A stretch of 64,000 nt of DNA from NCBI RefSeq assembly GCF_026013645.1, contig NZ_CP110224.1, forward strand, positions 1,426,001-1,490,000. The letters run 5' to 3'. The DNA is from Virgibacillus natechei. Its GTDB lineage: Bacteria; Bacillota; Bacilli; Bacillales; Amphibacillaceae. A program made the position numbers and the translations under genes. The notes under the pieces were generated by a model, which worked only from the letters and a program-made list of their open reading frames with translations, ran no database searches and was not told the DNA's origin. Positions 51,878 through 61,799 of the stretch are shown piece after piece (position 1 is the stretch's first letter; every line of letters starts with the position of its first letter).

Positions 51878-53245
51878 TCAAATCCTGTATTTCCTCAATT
51901 TACTATATAGCGTAACCCTGGAAATGCCTAACTGATTAGCGGCTGCTGTTTTGTTTCCATTATGTTGCTCCAGCGCCTCTTCAATTCGCTTTTTCTCCAT
52001 CGCTTCCTTTTCCTGGACTAAAGAATGATTGTTGGCTGTCTCTGCTAGATTACTAGGAGCAGAACTACTATGGAAAAAACTTAATAGATCCTGCTTTTTG
52101 ATCACGGATTCTTCCGATAGGATAATTACGCGTTCGATCAGATTTCGTAGTTCTCGGACATTACCTGGCCACTGATATTGGAAAAGGGCTTCAACCGCGT
52201 CTTTCTCAAGTGTTGGCATAGGCACTTCATATTGGACGGAGAATTGTTTAAGAAATAATTTTGCCAATTCTGGAACGTCGTTGAGTCGCTGTCTTAATGG
52301 AGGCATAGTTAGTTGAATAACGTTTAGCCGATAAAATAAATCGGAACGGAATTGTTTCTCAACCATTTGCTGCTCCAGATTCTGATTCGTTGCTGCTATA
52401 AAGCGGACATTTATCGGTTTTCCAGAAGAGCTACCGACTTTATAAATAATGGATTCCTGTAGCACGCGAAGAAGCTTTACCTGCATATCCAGTGGCAGTT
52501 CCGCGACTTCATCGAGGAATAGGGTGCCGCCATTTGCCATCTCAATTTTCCCTGTTTTTCCTTTTCTCTCTGCACCTGTAAATGCACCACCTTCATAGCC
52601 AAACAATTCACTTTCAAATAAGGCTTCTGGTATGGCTCCACAGTTAACAGGGATGAAAGGACCTTCTTTGCGTGGGCTTGCCTCGTGAATCGCCCTTGCT
52701 ACTATTTCTTTTCCTGTTCCACTCTCACCAAGAACCAGTGTTGTGGCGTCTGTTTTAGCAGCTTTACGTGCTAGTTGAATCGTTTGCTGTAACGGAAGGC
52801 TGTTTCCTTTTAGTCTTGAAAAAGGGTTTTCTTCTGTGTCCGTATAAACTTTTTGTCTTAATTCATTTAATTCCGTAGATGTAGTTAACAAGTTGTCGTT
52901 TAATTTTACAATTTGTGTAATATCCCGTTCTACGGATATGGATCCGATTAATTCGTTATTAGTTGTGAATATAGGGGAAGCATTGACGACTACATGTTTA
53001 TCTTTGCGTGGGCGATGATAGGTACCTTGAACAGGTTTCTTCGTGTCAAGCACTTTTAAAACCATTAAATCATCGTCATGGAAAAAATTTGTTATCTGCT
53101 CCTGTATAATGTCAGACTCCTTAATGTTATAGGTTTGAACAGCAGCTTCATTCCAAAATATTACTTCTTTATGTTGATTAATAATGGTTATTGCATCATC
53201 CTCCATTGATAGAACAGCATCTAGATAATTGCTTGCATTCTTCAT
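51878..53245 (-). CDS. Sigma-54-dependent activator (PAS, AAA+, Fis)
   Basis: 455 residues. A PAS domain (about 8-110) is followed by the sigma-54 AAA+ core with Walker A 'GESGTGKE', the GAFTGA loop in '[11 protein letters not shown]', and '[20 protein letters not shown]'. A Fis-type helix-turn-helix ends the protein ('[20 protein letters not shown]'). It has the layout of B. subtilis RocR. It is divergent from the P5C dehydrogenase gene, whose upstream region carries a sigma-54 promoter and a 22-base palindrome, so it surely activates that operon, probably in response to a proline or arginine breakdown product. Confidence 0.93.
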   Translation of the reverse strand: MKNASNYLDAVLSMEDDAITIINQHKEVIFWNEAAVQTYNIKESDIIQEQITNFFHDDDLMVLKVLDTKKPVQGTYHRPRKDKHVVVNASPIFTTNNELIGSISVERDITQIVKLNDNLLTTSTELNELRQKVYTDTEENPFSRLKGNSLPLQQTIQLARKAAKTDATTLVLGESGTGKEIVARAIHEASPRKEGPFIPVNCGAIPEALFESELFGYEGGAFTGAERKGKTGKIEMANGGTLFLDEVAELPLDMQVKLLRVLQESIIYKVGSSSGKPINVRFIAATNQNLEQQMVEKQFRSDLFYRLNVIQLTMPPLRQRLNDVPELAKLFLKQFSVQYEVPMPTLEKDAVEALFQYQWPGNVRELRNLIERVIILSEESVIKKQDLLSFFHSSSAPSNLAETANNHSLVQEKEAMEKKRIEEALEQHNGNKTAAANQLGISRVTLYSKLRKYRI

Positions 53246-53292
53246 TAAGATCCCCCCATCAAAATTTCAAAGTGTAAACATAATTGTAAGCC

Positions 53293-53314
53293 ATATTTAC
53301 AGTGTTGTAAATAT
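53293..53314. promoter_or_regulatory. Palindrome, putative enhancer (UAS) for the sigma-54 activator
   Basis: ATATTTACA-GTGT-TGTAAATAT, a perfect 9-4-9 inverted repeat about 105 bases upstream of the sigma-54 promoter. A related half-site pair (TGTAAACATAATTGTAAG) lies just before it. Confidence 0.7.
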
Positions 53315-53419
53315 AGTTAACACATAATCCAGAATGTATCTTATAGATGAAATGATTAAAGGAACCTTGAATCGTTGCGCTGTTAACAATCGAATGATAT
53401 AAAGTCAGAAGAAGATGAA

Positions 53420-53436
53420 TTGGCATGGAATTTGCA
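53420..53436 (+). promoter_or_regulatory. Sigma-54 (-24/-12) promoter
   Basis: TTGGCATGGAATTTGCA has the GG-N10-GC spacing required by SigL. It stands about 157 bases upstream of the P5C dehydrogenase start codon. Confidence 0.82.
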
Positions 53437-53593
53437 TAATAAATATAGAAGAGATTATTTTGAAAGCGTTTAATAATTTTTTAGTCAGCATACGTGCAGG
53501 CTTTTATACTCGCCATTAAAGGCTTGGAATAGGCAGTTTCTAGTAATCTCTTTTATGTGTAACGTGATAAACAAATTCAAGGAGGTTTTTATA

Positions 53594-55141
53594 TTGGTTT
53601 TACCATTTATACATGAACCATTTACTGATTTTAAGGATGAAACGAATCAAAAAGAATTTGAGGCGGCACTCAAGAAAGTGAAAAGTGAGTTAGGCAAAGA
53701 CTATCCATTGGTTATTAATGGTGAAAAAATTTACACGGATGATAAGTTGGTATCTGTTAACCCTTCAAATAAAAATCAAGTAGTTGGAAGCGTTTCTAAA
53801 GCAACAACGCAACATGTGGATCAGGCTATGAAAGCGGCAAATGAGGCACTTAAAACATGGAGAACATGGACACCTGAAGAACGCGCTGAAGTCCTATATA
53901 GAGCGGCAGCCATTGTTCGTCGCAGGAAGCATGAGTTTTCTGCATGGTTAGTGTATGATGCAGGCAAACCTTGGGATCAGGCTGATGGAGATACAGCTGA
54001 AGGTATCGATTTCATGGAATATTACGCTCGTGAAATGGTTGAACTAGGCAAAGGAAAAGAAATTAATGATCGTGTAGGTGAAAATAATACGTATTTCTAT
54101 CAACCAATGGGACCAGGTGTAACGATTCCACCATGGAACTTTGCGTTTGCTATTGTATGTGGAACTACAGTTGCACCAATAGTTGCAGGTAATCCAGTAT
54201 TACTAAAACCGTCTGAAAATACGCCAGTAATTGCTTATAAACTAGTGGAGGCACTAGAAGAAGCTGGTCTGCCAAAAGGTGTTCTAAGTTTTGTGCCAGG
54301 TGACCCTAAAGAAATCGGTGATTACCTTGTTGATCATCCGCAAACTCATTTTGTGAACTTTACTGGTTCGCGTGCAACAGGTGTCCGAATTATGGAACGC
54401 GCTGCGAAAGTACAGGAAGGCCAGAATTTCCTGAAACGTGTAGTCGCTGAAATGGGTGGTAAAGATACGATCATTGTTGATAATGATGCAGATCTTGATT
54501 TAGCTGCGGATTCAATCGTGAATTCTGCTTTTGGTTTCTCTGGTCAGAAATGTTCTGCTTGTTCAAGAGCCATTATTCATAAAGATGTTTATGATGAAGT
54601 GTTGGAGAAATCTATTGAACTAACGAAAGCATTAACAGTGGGCAATACAAGTGAAGATAATGTGTACATGGGGCCTGTTGTTAATCAAAAACAATTAGAA
54701 AAAATCCGAGATTATATTGAAGTAGGTAAGGATGAGGGAGTGCTTGCCTACGGAGGAGAAACGGATGATTCGGAAGGATATTTTGTGCATCCGACAATCT
54801 TTAAAGACTTAGATCCAAAAGCAAGAATCATGCAGGAAGAGATTTTTGGCCCAGTAGTTGGATTTACCAAAGCAGAAAACTTTGATGAGTTACTTGATAT
54901 TGCGAATAATACAGAATATGGATTAACTGGTGCTGTTATTTCGAATAACCGTTCACATTTAAATCGTGCTCGTTATGAATTTCATGTTGGTAATCTTTAT
55001 TTCAATCGTGGATGCACGGCAGCAATTGTTGGTTATCAGCCGTTTGGTGGATTCAAAATGTCTGGTACGGACTCAAAAGCAGGCGGGCCGGATTACTTGC
55101 AACATTTCCTAGAAGCTAAAACAGTAACAGAAAAATTTTAA
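53594..55141 (+). CDS. rocA: 1-pyrroline-5-carboxylate dehydrogenase
   Basis: 515 residues, the exact size of RocA/PutC in Bacillus. The N-terminus '[20 protein letters not shown]' is typical. The catalytic Cys is in '[13 protein letters not shown]' and the general-base Glu in 'VAEMGGKDT'. The NAD site includes '[11 protein letters not shown]'. It oxidises glutamate semialdehyde to glutamate. The start is TTG (53594) after GGAGGTTTTTATA. Followed by proline dehydrogenase, it makes glutamate from proline. Confidence 0.93.
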   Translation: MVLPFIHEPFTDFKDETNQKEFEAALKKVKSELGKDYPLVINGEKIYTDDKLVSVNPSNKNQVVGSVSKATTQHVDQAMKAANEALKTWRTWTPEERAEVLYRAAAIVRRRKHEFSAWLVYDAGKPWDQADGDTAEGIDFMEYYAREMVELGKGKEINDRVGENNTYFYQPMGPGVTIPPWNFAFAIVCGTTVAPIVAGNPVLLKPSENTPVIAYKLVEALEEAGLPKGVLSFVPGDPKEIGDYLVDHPQTHFVNFTGSRATGVRIMERAAKVQEGQNFLKRVVAEMGGKDTIIVDNDADLDLAADSIVNSAFGFSGQKCSACSRAIIHKDVYDEVLEKSIELTKALTVGNTSEDNVYMGPVVNQKQLEKIRDYIEVGKDEGVLAYGGETDDSEGYFVHPTIFKDLDPKARIMQEEIFGPVVGFTKAENFDELLDIANNTEYGLTGAVISNNRSHLNRARYEFHVGNLYFNRGCTAAIVGYQPFGGFKMSGTDSKAGGPDYLQHFLEAKTVTEKF

Positions 55142-55279
55142 TAAAATGATATAGAACTCGTTGTGGCATCAGAATTCCTGTTGCCGCAACTCTTTATCTA
55201 GACTTCATGTTCATGGAAAAGATGTTTAGGTATCCATGAAGGAGAAATTTCCTTTAAACATCTAAAAGGAGATGCTGAG

Positions 55280-56284
55280 ATGTCCAATCTAACAAGAGAT
55301 TTTTTCATAGGTTTGTCCAATAATGAATATTTAAATAAAACTGCAAAAAAATGGGGATTCCGACTGGGCGCAGACAAGTTTGTTGCTGGTACTAATATTG
55401 AAAGCGTTACAAATATTGTTAAAGAGCTGAACAGCCATGGTATCACTTGCACACTCGATCGCTTGGGAGAATTTGTATCCGAACGAGAAGAGGCTACTGA
55501 AGCGAAAGAGGGATGCATCAATCTCTTAGAAAAAATAAAATCAGAAAATTTAAATTGTCATGTGTCGATAAAGTTAACCCAATTAGGATTAGATATTGAC
55601 GAGAATTTTTGCGTGAACAATATGCAAGAAATTTTGCAGGTTGCGAATGCATACAATATATTTATTAATATTGATATGGAGGACTATGCGCGTTATGAAC
55701 AAACCTTCGATGTCCTTCATATTTTAAGAAAAGAATATGATAATATTGGCACGGTGATACAGTCCTATCTTCATCGCACAGAATCAGATTTGGATCAATT
55801 ACAGGATGTACGACTTAGATTGGTGAAGGGGGCTTATAAAGAAAGCGAAAAAGTTGCTTATCAAGATAAAAAGAAGATCGACCGTAATTTCATCCAGTTG
55901 GCTAAAACAAGGCTACTTGGGCGAACTTTCACCTCGATTGCAACGCATGATCACCATTTAATTGAGGAATTAATAGATTTTATCCGTGCCAACAATATTG
56001 ATCAAGAGATGTTCGAATTTCAGATGCTCTATGGCTTTAGAAATGATATGCAATATAGTTTGGCAGAGGAAGGCTACAATTTCTGTACGTATATACCATT
56101 TGGCATAGACTGGTTTGGGTATTTTATGCGCCGAATGGCAGAGCGTCCGCAAAACATTAATTTGGTTATGAAGGACACACTTTATACGAAAGATAACAAG
56201 CTGAAGAAAAAGCCGGTTATAGCTGGTGGAGTTGCTGCTATCTTGTTCGTGTTGTTGTTATGGAAAAGGAAAAAGAATAAATGA
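55280..56284 (+). CDS. putB: Proline dehydrogenase with C-terminal membrane tail
   Basis: 334 residues. The ProDH barrel shows 'CHVSIKLTQLGL', 'RLRLVKGAYKESEK', and the C-terminal signature 'GIDWFGYFMRRMAERPQNIN'. Bacillus homologues (PutB, FadM) end near residue 305. Here a basic stretch is followed by 'PVIAGGVAAILFVLLLW' and KRKKNK, a single membrane helix with a positive end, unusual for the family. It oxidises proline to P5C and passes electrons to quinone, so a membrane tail makes sense. The RBS is AAAAGGAG; a hairpin (55224-55263) sits just before it. Confidence 0.9.
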   Translation: MSNLTRDFFIGLSNNEYLNKTAKKWGFRLGADKFVAGTNIESVTNIVKELNSHGITCTLDRLGEFVSEREEATEAKEGCINLLEKIKSENLNCHVSIKLTQLGLDIDENFCVNNMQEILQVANAYNIFINIDMEDYARYEQTFDVLHILRKEYDNIGTVIQSYLHRTESDLDQLQDVRLRLVKGAYKESEKVAYQDKKKIDRNFIQLAKTRLLGRTFTSIATHDHHLIEELIDFIRANNIDQEMFEFQMLYGFRNDMQYSLAEEGYNFCTYIPFGIDWFGYFMRRMAERPQNINLVMKDTLYTKDNKLKKKPVIAGGVAAILFVLLLWKRKKNK

Positions 56285-56314
56285 GAAAATGAGAGGATTG
56301 AATGTTAGCAAAGA

Positions 56315-56352
56315 ATAACCCTAGGTGTGCTCTCGGGCAAAACCTAGGGTTA
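56315..56352 (+). terminator. Stem-loop after proline dehydrogenase
   Basis: AACCCTAGGT / ACCTAGGGTT with a 17-base loop and no T run. It may be an mRNA 3' stabiliser or weak terminator. Confidence 0.5.
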
Positions 56353-56582
56353 AACTATATATATACATAGATCGCAATAGGTTGCTTTACATTTATAGCA
56401 CCTATACACGATTGTTGGTATTTCTAGGTCTGGTATTAGGATATATTTGGCATATTGGGAACGTCGGTAAACTTTTAACTGGTAAAATATCATACTCTAA
56501 AATGTGTAAAGTATAAGGAAAGTATTCCATTAATCTGTTATCATGGATAGTGATAATGAATAGAATTATAGGGGGTTAACTT

Positions 56583-59318
56583 TTGGATGATAAAGGAAAC
56601 ATGAGTCAGCAACAAATAGAAAAATTTAAAAAGCTCGGTAGTCGTTTCGGCATTATTGTTGGGATACTGATCTTTCTTCTCGTAGTCGGAGTTATTGGGT
56701 TTCAATGGATTGTCGATTATATATGGATGGATTCGCTTGATTTCGGTAACGTGTATACTACCATTTTAGGCAGTAAAGTAATGCTTGGAGTAGTTGGTTT
56801 TATCTTATTTTCGGTAGTTACTTATTTCACGCTATTTTGGATAAGAAGGTCCTATACGAAACATTTTGATTCGCATCAACTGCCACCTATTATTCTGAAA
56901 CGGAAAATAATGAATGCTTTGCTTTTGGGAGTTGCGATTATTGCCGGAGCACTTGGAAGTTTAATTGTGCAAGGAGTTGGCTGGGAACCTGCCTTGAAAC
57001 TTTTAAACTATGCTTCATTTGGACAAACAGATCCGTATTTTAATATGGATATATCATTCTATATGTTTGTACTTCCATTCTTAGAGTTTATTGTATATCT
57101 ATTACTAGGTTTGGGAATCTTTTTCCTCATTGTGGAAGTTGGAGCGTATTCCGTTTTTAATATGTACAGAATGAGTCGTTCAGCTCAACTGCATATGGGA
57201 ATAACGCTAGGTATCATTGGGGTACTTTTGGCTTTTAATCACTTACTTGAGCCATATGGAACATTGTTGACGAATCAGGTAAACGTTTTTCAGCAGAGTG
57301 TCGTGCACGGATTAAGTTACACGGATAATTTAATTAACATACCAAGTTCTTATATATTGGCAGGAGTTGCAATTATCGGTACTGTTTGGGTGATTGTTGC
57401 TTTAGTAAGAGGGAAGCTTAATTCGATGCTAATTCCAATTGTGGCGTATGTCGTATTAGTAATTGCGGGGCAACTCGTATCTGCTGGTGTTCAGAATTTT
57501 GTCGTCTCACCAAATGAATTTTCCCAGGAAGAACAATATTTGGAGCATAACCTTAACTTTACGCAGGCTGCTTATGATCTAGATAATATAGAAGAAAGAG
57601 AAAATCCAGGGAATGATTCGTTGGATGAGGAAATGATAGAACGCAATGAATTGACGATGGATAATGTGCGGGTTAATGATTCTAGGCCGCTGCTTGATGT
57701 ATATAATCAATTGCAGACATTCCGTACGTATTATCAGTTTAATGATGTTGATATTGATCGGTATGAAATTGATGGTGAATATGAACAAGTCTTTATCGGT
57801 GCAAGAGAATTAAGTACGGAAGATTTACCTGAACAAGCACAGACATGGTTGAATCAAACGTTGAGATACACGCATGGATACGGGGTTACAATGAGCCATG
57901 TTAATGAGATAACGTCACAAGGTCAACCGGAATATATGCTGCAAAACGTTCCACCAGAAGGGGACCTGGATATAACTCGTCCACAGATTTACTTTGGGGA
58001 AGAGGATTATGGAAATGTAATTGTTAATAGTGAAGTCGATGAATTCGATTATCCTTCAGGTGACGAAAACATGACCAGTCGCTACGAAGAAGAAGCGGGA
58101 ATCCAGCTAAATGGAATGAATAGACTGCTGTTTTCATTGAATGAGGGTTCTTTCCGTATGTTAGTTTCCGATCAGGTGACTGGAGATAGCCAGTTTCTTG
58201 CAACAAGGAATATTATGGATCGTGTCAATCGAATTGCACCGTTTTTCGAATATGATCAAGACCCGTATATCTTTGTCAGAGATGACGGAAGTCTTGCCTG
58301 GATGCTCGATGCTTATTTAACGGCAGAAAGCTATCCGTATTCGGAGGGTTATGACGGCAATAATAATTACATTAGAAATTCAGTTAAAGTAACGATTGAT
58401 GCATATACCGGTGAGGTCGATTTCTATATAGCGAATCCGGATGACCCACTATTACAAACATATCACAATATGTTCCCGGAACTTTTTACAGAGGAAATTC
58501 CACAGGATGTACAGGCCCACTTCCGTTATCCTGAGAGACTCTTTACCATTCAGGCCTCGATGTACGGGACTTATCATATGTCTGATCTAGAAGTATTCTA
58601 TAATCGAGAAGATGTCTGGGAGTTCCCGACAGAGCTATACTTTGATGAAGATATTGAGATGGAGCCGTATTATGTTACGATGGAACTGCCTGAGTATGAG
58701 GAGGAAGAATTTATTCTGATGATGCCATTCACACCTCGAAACCGTCAGAATATGATTGCCTGGATGGGCGTGCGTAATGACGGGGAACATTATGGTGAAA
58801 AGTTTGTATATAATTTCCCTAAACAGAAAAACGTATATGGTCCACAGCAAATTGAAAATCGTATTAATCAAGATAGTAGGATTTCTCAAGAGTTGAACCT
58901 CTGGGCACAAGGTGGTTCAGAAGTTATACGTGGAAACTTGCTTGCTCTTCCGATTGAGGACACGGTCATGTATGTAGAGCCAATCTATATTGAGTCTTCC
59001 AATGAAACCTCACTGCCTGAAGTGAAACAGGTTGTCCTTGCTTATGAGGATCACATTGTCATGGAAGAAACATTTGATCAGTCTTTAGAACAAATGCTGA
59101 CACTCATTGATCCTGAAACCGAGGTTGATGAGGATCAAATAGATGAGGAAATCGAAGAATCAGAAGAGCCGACAGGGCCATCTATAGAATTAGAAGAGGA
59201 ATTAGAAGAGTTTTCAGGTCTGTTTAATGATTATCAAAATGCACTATCTGAAGGAAATTGGAATGAAGCTGCAGAAATTATGACAGAGCTTGAAACCAAA
59301 ATAAATGAATCAGAATAA
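56583..59318 (+). CDS. UPF0182-family large membrane protein
   Basis: 911 residues. Seven hydrophobic helices (about 20-330) are followed by a long extracellular part with UPF0182 motifs such as 'DNIRVNDSRP'-like 'MDNVRVNDSRPLLDVYNQLQ' and 'RYMLQNVPP'-like 'EYMLQNVPPEG'. The last 70 residues are extremely acidic. The function of the family is unknown. The start is TTG after ATAGGGGGTTAAC. It is monocistronic, and a T-rich hairpin follows at about 59330-59367. Confidence 0.88.
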   Translation: MDDKGNMSQQQIEKFKKLGSRFGIIVGILIFLLVVGVIGFQWIVDYIWMDSLDFGNVYTTILGSKVMLGVVGFILFSVVTYFTLFWIRRSYTKHFDSHQLPPIILKRKIMNALLLGVAIIAGALGSLIVQGVGWEPALKLLNYASFGQTDPYFNMDISFYMFVLPFLEFIVYLLLGLGIFFLIVEVGAYSVFNMYRMSRSAQLHMGITLGIIGVLLAFNHLLEPYGTLLTNQVNVFQQSVVHGLSYTDNLINIPSSYILAGVAIIGTVWVIVALVRGKLNSMLIPIVAYVVLVIAGQLVSAGVQNFVVSPNEFSQEEQYLEHNLNFTQAAYDLDNIEERENPGNDSLDEEMIERNELTMDNVRVNDSRPLLDVYNQLQTFRTYYQFNDVDIDRYEIDGEYEQVFIGARELSTEDLPEQAQTWLNQTLRYTHGYGVTMSHVNEITSQGQPEYMLQNVPPEGDLDITRPQIYFGEEDYGNVIVNSEVDEFDYPSGDENMTSRYEEEAGIQLNGMNRLLFSLNEGSFRMLVSDQVTGDSQFLATRNIMDRVNRIAPFFEYDQDPYIFVRDDGSLAWMLDAYLTAESYPYSEGYDGNNNYIRNSVKVTIDAYTGEVDFYIANPDDPLLQTYHNMFPELFTEEIPQDVQAHFRYPERLFTIQASMYGTYHMSDLEVFYNREDVWEFPTELYFDEDIEMEPYYVTMELPEYEEEEFILMMPFTPRNRQNMIAWMGVRNDGEHYGEKFVYNFPKQKNVYGPQQIENRINQDSRISQELNLWAQGGSEVIRGNLLALPIEDTVMYVEPIYIESSNETSLPEVKQVVLAYEDHIVMEETFDQSLEQMLTLIDPETEVDEDQIDEEIEESEEPTGPSIELEEELEEFSGLFNDYQNALSEGNWNEAAEIMTELETKINESE

Positions 59319-59329
59319 TTATTTCATAA

Positions 59330-59367
59330 AGAAGAAGTGCTCCATTAAATTGGAGTACTTCTTTTTT
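59330..59367 (+). terminator. Terminator after UPF0182 gene
   Basis: GAAGAAGTGCTCC..AAATTGGAGTACTTCTTTTTT stem-loop. Confidence 0.75.
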
Positions 59368-59394
59368 GCTTTTCAGATAGGATAGAAAATAGCC

Positions 59395-59709
59395 CTACTT
59401 TTCAAGTTCTATTTCAATATCAATCTCTTCTCCTATATCTTCCCAGTCCTCATTGGATGCACCACTGAAAATCAAACGAATCGATTCAATATCTTCTGCT
59501 TTGGAATTTTCTAGAATATAAAAGGACGATCCAGATTTCGTGACCGGACCGATGAATTCACCATCAATATGCTCGCTAAAGAACATATCAGGTTCTAATT
59601 GCTCACCGGTATTCGTAGTCAAAGTAGCTTGTGATGCATAAAATATAGTATCCTCTTCCCTTGTATTTTCAACTTCCATGTCTACTTGGATATATTCCAG
59701 TTCCTCTGT
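59395..59709 (-). pseudogene. Truncated DUF4352-like lipoprotein gene
   Basis: The minus-strand frame runs from a TAG at about 59714 through 'ITEELEYIQVDMEVENTREE' and 'FYASQATLTTNTGEQLEP' to the stop at 59395. This is the C-terminal part of a DUF4352-type extracellular domain (VxxxVENT...). No signal peptide or N-terminal domain is present and an in-frame stop precedes it. An ATG at 59679 could express 94 residues, but without a good RBS. Confidence 0.55.
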
Positions 59710-59798
59710 GATCTATGAATCTTTGTATGTATATGCTTGCTTTCTTTTATTAAGTGTGCCTATACTAGTATTTAGAAACTGAATATATAAGTAATTCG

Positions 59799-59877
59799 AC
59801 TAGGGGAGCATCTAAATGCTGAGAGATTAATTCGACCCTTTGAACCTGATCTAGATAACACTAGCGTAGGGAAGTGG
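59799..59877 (+). ncRNA. TPP riboswitch (THI box)
   Basis: Core elements are in order: AGGGGAGC, GCTGAGAG, GACCCTTTGAACCTGATCT and the closing CTAGCGTAGGGAAGTGG. Binding of thiamine pyrophosphate should favour the following terminator (59912-59946) and switch off tenA. Confidence 0.93.
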
Positions 59878-59911
59878 AACTGGCAATTTTTTGGTGAATA
59901 TTACTGTTGCT

Positions 59912-59946
59912 AAACCCATTCCTATTATACTAGTGATGGGTTTTTT
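59912..59946 (+). terminator. Riboswitch-controlled terminator
   Basis: AAACCCAT...ATGGGTTT with TTTTTT, between the TPP aptamer and tenA. Confidence 0.75.
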
Positions 59947-60048
59947 GTTATATTTGCTCTCTTACTCAAAAGAGGTGAGACCATTCTAAATCGATTCTTT
60001 AAAGCAGTCTAATTATAAACACGTTCTCAATAGAAAGGGGAATATATG

Positions 60049-60729
60049 ATGAGCAACTTATTTACGGATCAATTGTGGAAAAGAGTAGAACCAATTTGGA
60101 ATTCTTACTTGGAACATCCTTTTGTTAAAGGTATTGGTGAAGGATGGTTAGATCACGATAAATTTAAGCATTGGTTGAAACAGGACTATGTCTACTTGAT
60201 CGAGTACTCCCGTTTATTTGCCTTAGGAAGTGCCAAAGCGGACGATTTAAAAACAATGACAGCATTTGCGAAGCTTCTGTATGGTACGCTGGATATGGAA
60301 ATGGAATTGCATCGTGAATATGCTAGTAAATTTGGTATTTCAAATGATGAGCTTGAAGCAACTAGGCTGGGATCTACTACAACGGCGTATACCAGTTATA
60401 TGTTGAATGTATCTCAGCGTGGTGGAGTTGAAAATGTTGTGGCATCCGTACTTGCGTGTGCATGGAGTTATAACTTTATAGGAAAGGAACTTGCAAAATG
60501 GCCAGGAGCATTAGATCATGAATTTTTTGGTCGTTGGGTGAAAATGTATTCTTCTGATGAATTCACAAAAATAGCCGAGGATTGTAAGCATCTGATAAAT
60601 GAAATAACGAAAGGTAAACCGGAACGTGAATTAGCTATGTTAGAAGATATTGTGGTCAAAACAAGTTTATTTGAATATATGTTCTGGGATATGGCAGAAA
60701 GTAAAGAGGATTGGCCAATTAATTTATAA
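60049..60729 (+). CDS. tenA: Thiaminase II / aminopyrimidine aminohydrolase
   Basis: About 226 residues. The TenA fold shows 'PFVKGIGEGWLDHDKFKHWL', the catalytic Cys in 'ASVLACAWSYNFIGKEL', and the C-terminal 'TSLFEYMFWDMA' with the Glu acid. It hydrolyses degraded thiamine pyrimidines (salvage) or thiamine. It is controlled by the TPP riboswitch just upstream and has no thiamine neighbours, so it works as a stand-alone salvage gene. ATG 60046 is an alternative start. Confidence 0.93.
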   Translation: MSNLFTDQLWKRVEPIWNSYLEHPFVKGIGEGWLDHDKFKHWLKQDYVYLIEYSRLFALGSAKADDLKTMTAFAKLLYGTLDMEMELHREYASKFGISNDELEATRLGSTTTAYTSYMLNVSQRGGVENVVASVLACAWSYNFIGKELAKWPGALDHEFFGRWVKMYSSDEFTKIAEDCKHLINEITKGKPERELAMLEDIVVKTSLFEYMFWDMAESKEDWPINL

Positions 60730-60734
60730 GAGGA

Positions 60735-60883
60735 TGTTCAAAAAGTCCGGTAAAAATGACACATCGAATTTCTTCGTTGGCTTGCTTTTCCGTTGTTCAC
60801 GTATTAATTGCATACGTTCCACTACTCAAAGCTACGCCGCCTTGAACTTCTCGGTCCTTTTTATCCTCCTTTTTGAACACGCA
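60735..60883 (+). repeat. MITE-like element, copy 2
   Basis: Begins TGTTCAAAAAGTCCGGTAAA and ends CCTCCTTTTTGAACACGCA. Terminal inverted repeats are GTTCAAAAAG/CTTTTTGAAC. The right part is the reverse complement of 12578-12640. It lies six bases after the tenA stop. Confidence 0.8.
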
Positions 60884-60992
60884 TTATAAGTAAAAGTAAA
60901 TCTAAACGTCTCAAAATATCCTTTCGTAAAAACATAAAACCTACTTGACTTATCGGAATAATTAATATAGAGTGTATATTATAACTTAATAA

Positions 60993-61098
60993 TCTTATCA
61001 AGAGAAGCTGAGGGAGATGGCCCTATGACGCTTCAGCAACCTCTGACATTGTCAGGAAGGTGCTAATTCCACCAGGAGAAATCCTTGGGAGATAAGAG
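60993..61098 (+). ncRNA. SAM-I riboswitch (S-box)
   Basis: Classic core: CTTATCAAGAGAAGCTGAGG, GATGGCCCTATGA, CAGCAACCTC, AAGGTGCTAATTCC, and the closing GAGATAAGAG. It should shut off the downstream operon when S-adenosylmethionine is abundant. Confidence 0.95.
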
Positions 61099-61115
61099 CG
61101 GATAAATTAACAATC

Positions 61116-61156
61116 AAAAGCCCTCTTTTCTCAAAAAAAGAAAAGGGGGTTTTTTA
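61116..61156 (+). terminator. S-box terminator
   Basis: AAAAGCCCTCTTTTC / GAAAAGGGGGTTTTTT stem-loop immediately after the aptamer. Confidence 0.85.
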
Positions 61157-61219
61157 AGTTTTCAGCTCATTAAAGACAGGATAATCTTATAGAAAATAAA
61201 ACAAGAAAGGATGATCACC

Positions 61220-61771
61220 ATGGGTGAAATTGTTGTATTATCGGGAAGTCCTTCAGAATTTTCCCGTTCCGATCATGTGCTTAAATATTTAGGAACCTTA
61301 CTTAAACAGGAGAATTTTTCAGTGACACATATTTCGATCAAGGATGTGCCACAAGAAGATTTATTTTTAGGAAAGTTTGACAGCCCTGTTATTCAAGATA
61401 TAGCCACGTCAATCCAAAATGCTAGAGGAGTCATCGTGGGAACGCCAGTATACAAGGGAGCTTATTCAGGCGTCCTTAAAGCATTACTGGATATTCTGCC
61501 GGAAGATGTGCTCAAGCACACACCAGTGTTGCCACTAATGACAGGTGGAAGTCCCTCTCATTTACTGGCAATTGAGTATACATTGAAACCAGTATTAGCG
61601 ACATTAAAGGGGCAGAACTTGAAAGGGCTCTATTTACTTGATAGTCAAATTGATAAATATAAGGAACATCCTATTGTTGATGAGGAAATCTTACAGCGAA
61701 CGAAAAAGCAACTTTTTTATCTTATCGAATTAGTAAATAATCAAGCTAGTCTTGTTTCGATTTCGAAGTAA
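61220..61771 (+). CDS. NADPH-dependent FMN reductase (SsuE-like)
   Basis: About 183 residues. 'GEIVVLSGSPSEFSRSD' is the flavin-phosphate loop and 'GVIVGTPVYKGAYSGVLKAL' the second loop. It is under SAM-I riboswitch control and followed after 28 bases by an NtaA/SnaA-type monooxygenase to which it should supply FMNH2. ATG 61220 follows AAAGGATGATC at good spacing; ATG 61211 is an alternative. Confidence 0.9.
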   Translation: MGEIVVLSGSPSEFSRSDHVLKYLGTLLKQENFSVTHISIKDVPQEDLFLGKFDSPVIQDIATSIQNARGVIVGTPVYKGAYSGVLKALLDILPEDVLKHTPVLPLMTGGSPSHLLAIEYTLKPVLATLKGQNLKGLYLLDSQIDKYKEHPIVDEEILQRTKKQLFYLIELVNNQASLVSISK

Positions 61772-61799
61772 CAATCGAAAAATTAAAGGAGGCATATAG

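Noticed and set aside
56325..56516. 63-residue hydrophobic frame before the UPF0182 gene
   Set aside because: It starts inside the stem-loop after proline dehydrogenase and has no RBS.
60650..60889. Frame of 79 residues overlapping the tenA 3' end
   Set aside because: It runs from inside tenA into MITE-like copy 2 in another frame, with no RBS.
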